Positions 4,474-5,182 of a stretch of 5,182 bases of DNA are shown piece by piece. The notes under the pieces were generated by a model. It did no database searches. It saw only the letters and a program-made list of their open reading frames with translations, and had not been told where the DNA came from. The DNA comes from Pseudomonadota bacterium (lineage in GTDB: Bacteria; Pseudomonadota; Alphaproteobacteria; Caulobacterales; Caulobacteraceae), in the NCBI GenBank assembly GCA_023445955.1, contig JAEXJH010000536.1, positions 1 to 5,182 on the forward strand. The letters are read 5' to 3'. Position 1 is the first letter of the stretch. Every line of letters starts with the position of its first letter. Both the position numbers and the translations under genes were made by a program.

Positions 4474-4968
4474 GTGCCGAGTAACGCTTTGGTCAAACGC
4501 GCATCCGAGGAGCTGAGACGCCAGGGCCAGCTCCTGTCCCAAATCCTGAAGAAACTTCGCGAGCTGCGACACCTGTCGGCGCGGCAGGTCGCCGACGCCA
4601 TGGGCCTGCCCTTGCGCACCTACTACAACTTCGAGTCCGGAACGGGCGCCTTGGACATCGCCAGGATCTTCCGGTTCGGCGACGCCACGAGCACCGATCC
4701 GGTCAGCATCCTGGAGGCCCTGATGCTCGGCTCGGTGGACCACGCCCTGCGCTGCGCCGAAAACCAGGCCGCCTCGATCAAGCTGGCAGCCTTCCGTCGG
4801 TTCGAACAGAAGGTCGGCGACAGCATGACCAATATCCGGCCGCAGTTCTTCATCGAGGCCTTCACGCGGGCCTATGACAGCCTTGAAGAACACAAGGACA
4901 AGACCGACCGGGGCGCCGAGCGCTGGCTGGCGGAGAACATGCCCAAGGTCCCGCCGGACGACCCGTAG
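4474..4968 (+). CDS. XRE-family helix-turn-helix protein
   Basis: This 164-residue protein carries an N-terminal Cro/C1-type helix-turn-helix at about residues 24-82. ILKKLRELRHLSARQVADAM forms the first two helices, and GLPLRTYYNFESG the turn, recognition helix and following turn. Residues ~85-145 look helical and charged and resemble no domain I can name; they may be an oligomerisation region. The tail ends in a Pro/Asp-rich stretch. The start is GTG at 4474, as no Shine-Dalgarno-like sequence precedes it and the putative promoter is only about 10 nt upstream. It is transcribed away from the lasso operon, and nothing ties it functionally to lasso production apart from the shared intergenic region. 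Its role could be autoregulation, control of a neighbour to the right, or control of an accessory element. Confidence 0.82.
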   Translation: MPSNALVKRASEELRRQGQLLSQILKKLRELRHLSARQVADAMGLPLRTYYNFESGTGALDIARIFRFGDATSTDPVSILEALMLGSVDHALRCAENQAASIKLAAFRRFEQKVGDSMTNIRPQFFIEAFTRAYDSLEEHKDKTDRGAERWLAENMPKVPPDDP

Positions 4969-5182
4969 GGCGGGCTTCTGGGGCGCGGTGTTCTGGAGCG
5001 CGACGCTCCGGCGCGGACGCCGCCGGGTCAGCGCCTTGGCGCTCACGCGGTTCAGCGGACCAAATCCCCTTGGCGTCGACGTCTCTCAGGTCCGGGTCGA
5101 GCGGCGCGCGCAGGCCCCAGCGTTCGGCCAGGCCGATCGGGGCGCCAGCCCGCCAGCGACGGTAGTCGGCCCGGTACTCCGG
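4862..5182 (-). CDS. Partial reading frame resembling the DUF6499 (transcriptional regulator domain) family
   Basis: Read on the minus strand from the right edge, the frame starts PEYRADYRRWRAGAP and continues with WGLRAPLDPDL. Codons here have G/C at nearly every third position, as expected for real coding DNA. YRADYRRWR followed by a WGLR..LDP segment resembles small alphaproteobacterial proteins annotated as a transcriptional regulator domain (DUF6499), often found on plasmids and integrative elements; this is recall, not a search. The start is outside the window. The frame runs to a TGA at 4862-4864, which makes it overlap the end of the XRE gene by 107 bp. Its last ~65 residues are Arg/Pro/Ala-rich and look unlike a folded domain, so the true end or an indel may lie near 5050. 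Confidence 0.42.
   Translation of the reverse strand, partial: PEYRADYRRWRAGAPIGLAERWGLRAPLDPDLRDVDAKGIWSAEPRERQGADPAASAPERRAPEHRAPEARPTGRPAGPWACSPPASARRPGRSCPCVLQGCHRPA
4993..5011 (+). terminator. Hairpin downstream of the XRE gene
   Basis: GGAGCG-CGA-CGCTCC (4995-5009) forms a perfect 6-bp stem with a triloop, extended by one G-T and one C-G pair. It begins 24 bp after the XRE stop. No T-run follows, so it is at best a weak or Rho-assisted terminator. Confidence 0.4.
5030..5043. repeat. Short inverted repeat AGCGCC-TT-GGCGCT
   Basis: Perfect 6-bp arms with a 2-base centre lie between the XRE gene and the well-supported part of the minus-strand frame at the right edge. Together with the hairpin at 4993-5011 it may form a shared bidirectional termination zone. 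Confidence 0.35.

Noticed and set aside
4411..5046. A 211-codon minus-strand frame opposite the XRE gene
   Set aside because: It mirrors the XRE coding strand, has no ribosome site or domain, and does not share frame with the better coding signal at the right edge.
1..5182. CRISPR arrays, tRNA or rRNA genes, insertion sequences
   Set aside because: No regularly spaced repeats, cloverleaf-like elements, transposase motifs or terminal inverted repeats were seen by eye.

Overview
The window is about 5.2 kb of very GC-rich DNA. Third codon positions are strongly G/C, and the genes read like those of a Caulobacter-type alphaproteobacterium; the genus is inferred from gene content and composition, with no search run. 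The centre is a compact lasso peptide (RiPP) gene cluster on the minus strand. It contains two very small precursor genes of 38 and 39 codons that are easy to miss.

Layout from left to right. Bases 1-665 (+) hold the 3' end of an S9 prolyl-oligopeptidase-type serine hydrolase with a complete Ser/Asp/His triad. It is a candidate lasso peptide isopeptidase. Its end overlaps, tail to tail, the end of the C gene (618-2396, -), an asparagine-synthetase-like lasso cyclase. The C gene is preceded, 3 nt away, by the B gene (2400-3041, -), a fused recognition element plus transglutaminase-like leader peptidase. Upstream lie precursor A1 (3115-3231, -) and precursor A2 (3310-3429, -), then a GntR-type regulator (3497-4156, -). 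The transcription order is therefore gntR - A2 - A1 - B - C, all in one direction with short gaps, so one operon is possible. A 317-bp divergent intergenic region (4157-4473) carries several palindromes. It is followed by an XRE-family helix-turn-helix gene (4474-4968, +) that appears to have a near-leaderless GTG start. The right edge holds the end of a minus-strand reading frame resembling the DUF6499 transcriptional-regulator domain family, cut by the window.

How the genes work together (family knowledge plus inference). B binds the precursor leader and cleaves after Thr-Gln. C activates the side chain of Glu9 with ATP and joins it to the alpha-amine of Ala1, which threads the tail through a nine-residue ring. 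The two predicted products are AQQPSGLQEGVDITDCWG and AGLPFGKQEASDISDRYV. Both start with Ala rather than the usual Gly. No ABC exporter (D gene) is present in the window, which fits the proteobacterial class of clusters that carry an isopeptidase instead. The peptidase could open the ring after uptake. Regulation is suggested by the GntR gene, by a 10-bp direct repeat straddling its stop codon, and by hairpins in each gap around the precursors.

The lasso cluster type is known. What looks new or worth checking is the specific pair of core sequences, their Ala1 start, the Cys in A1, the GntR/direct-repeat control and the RNA hairpins between the genes.
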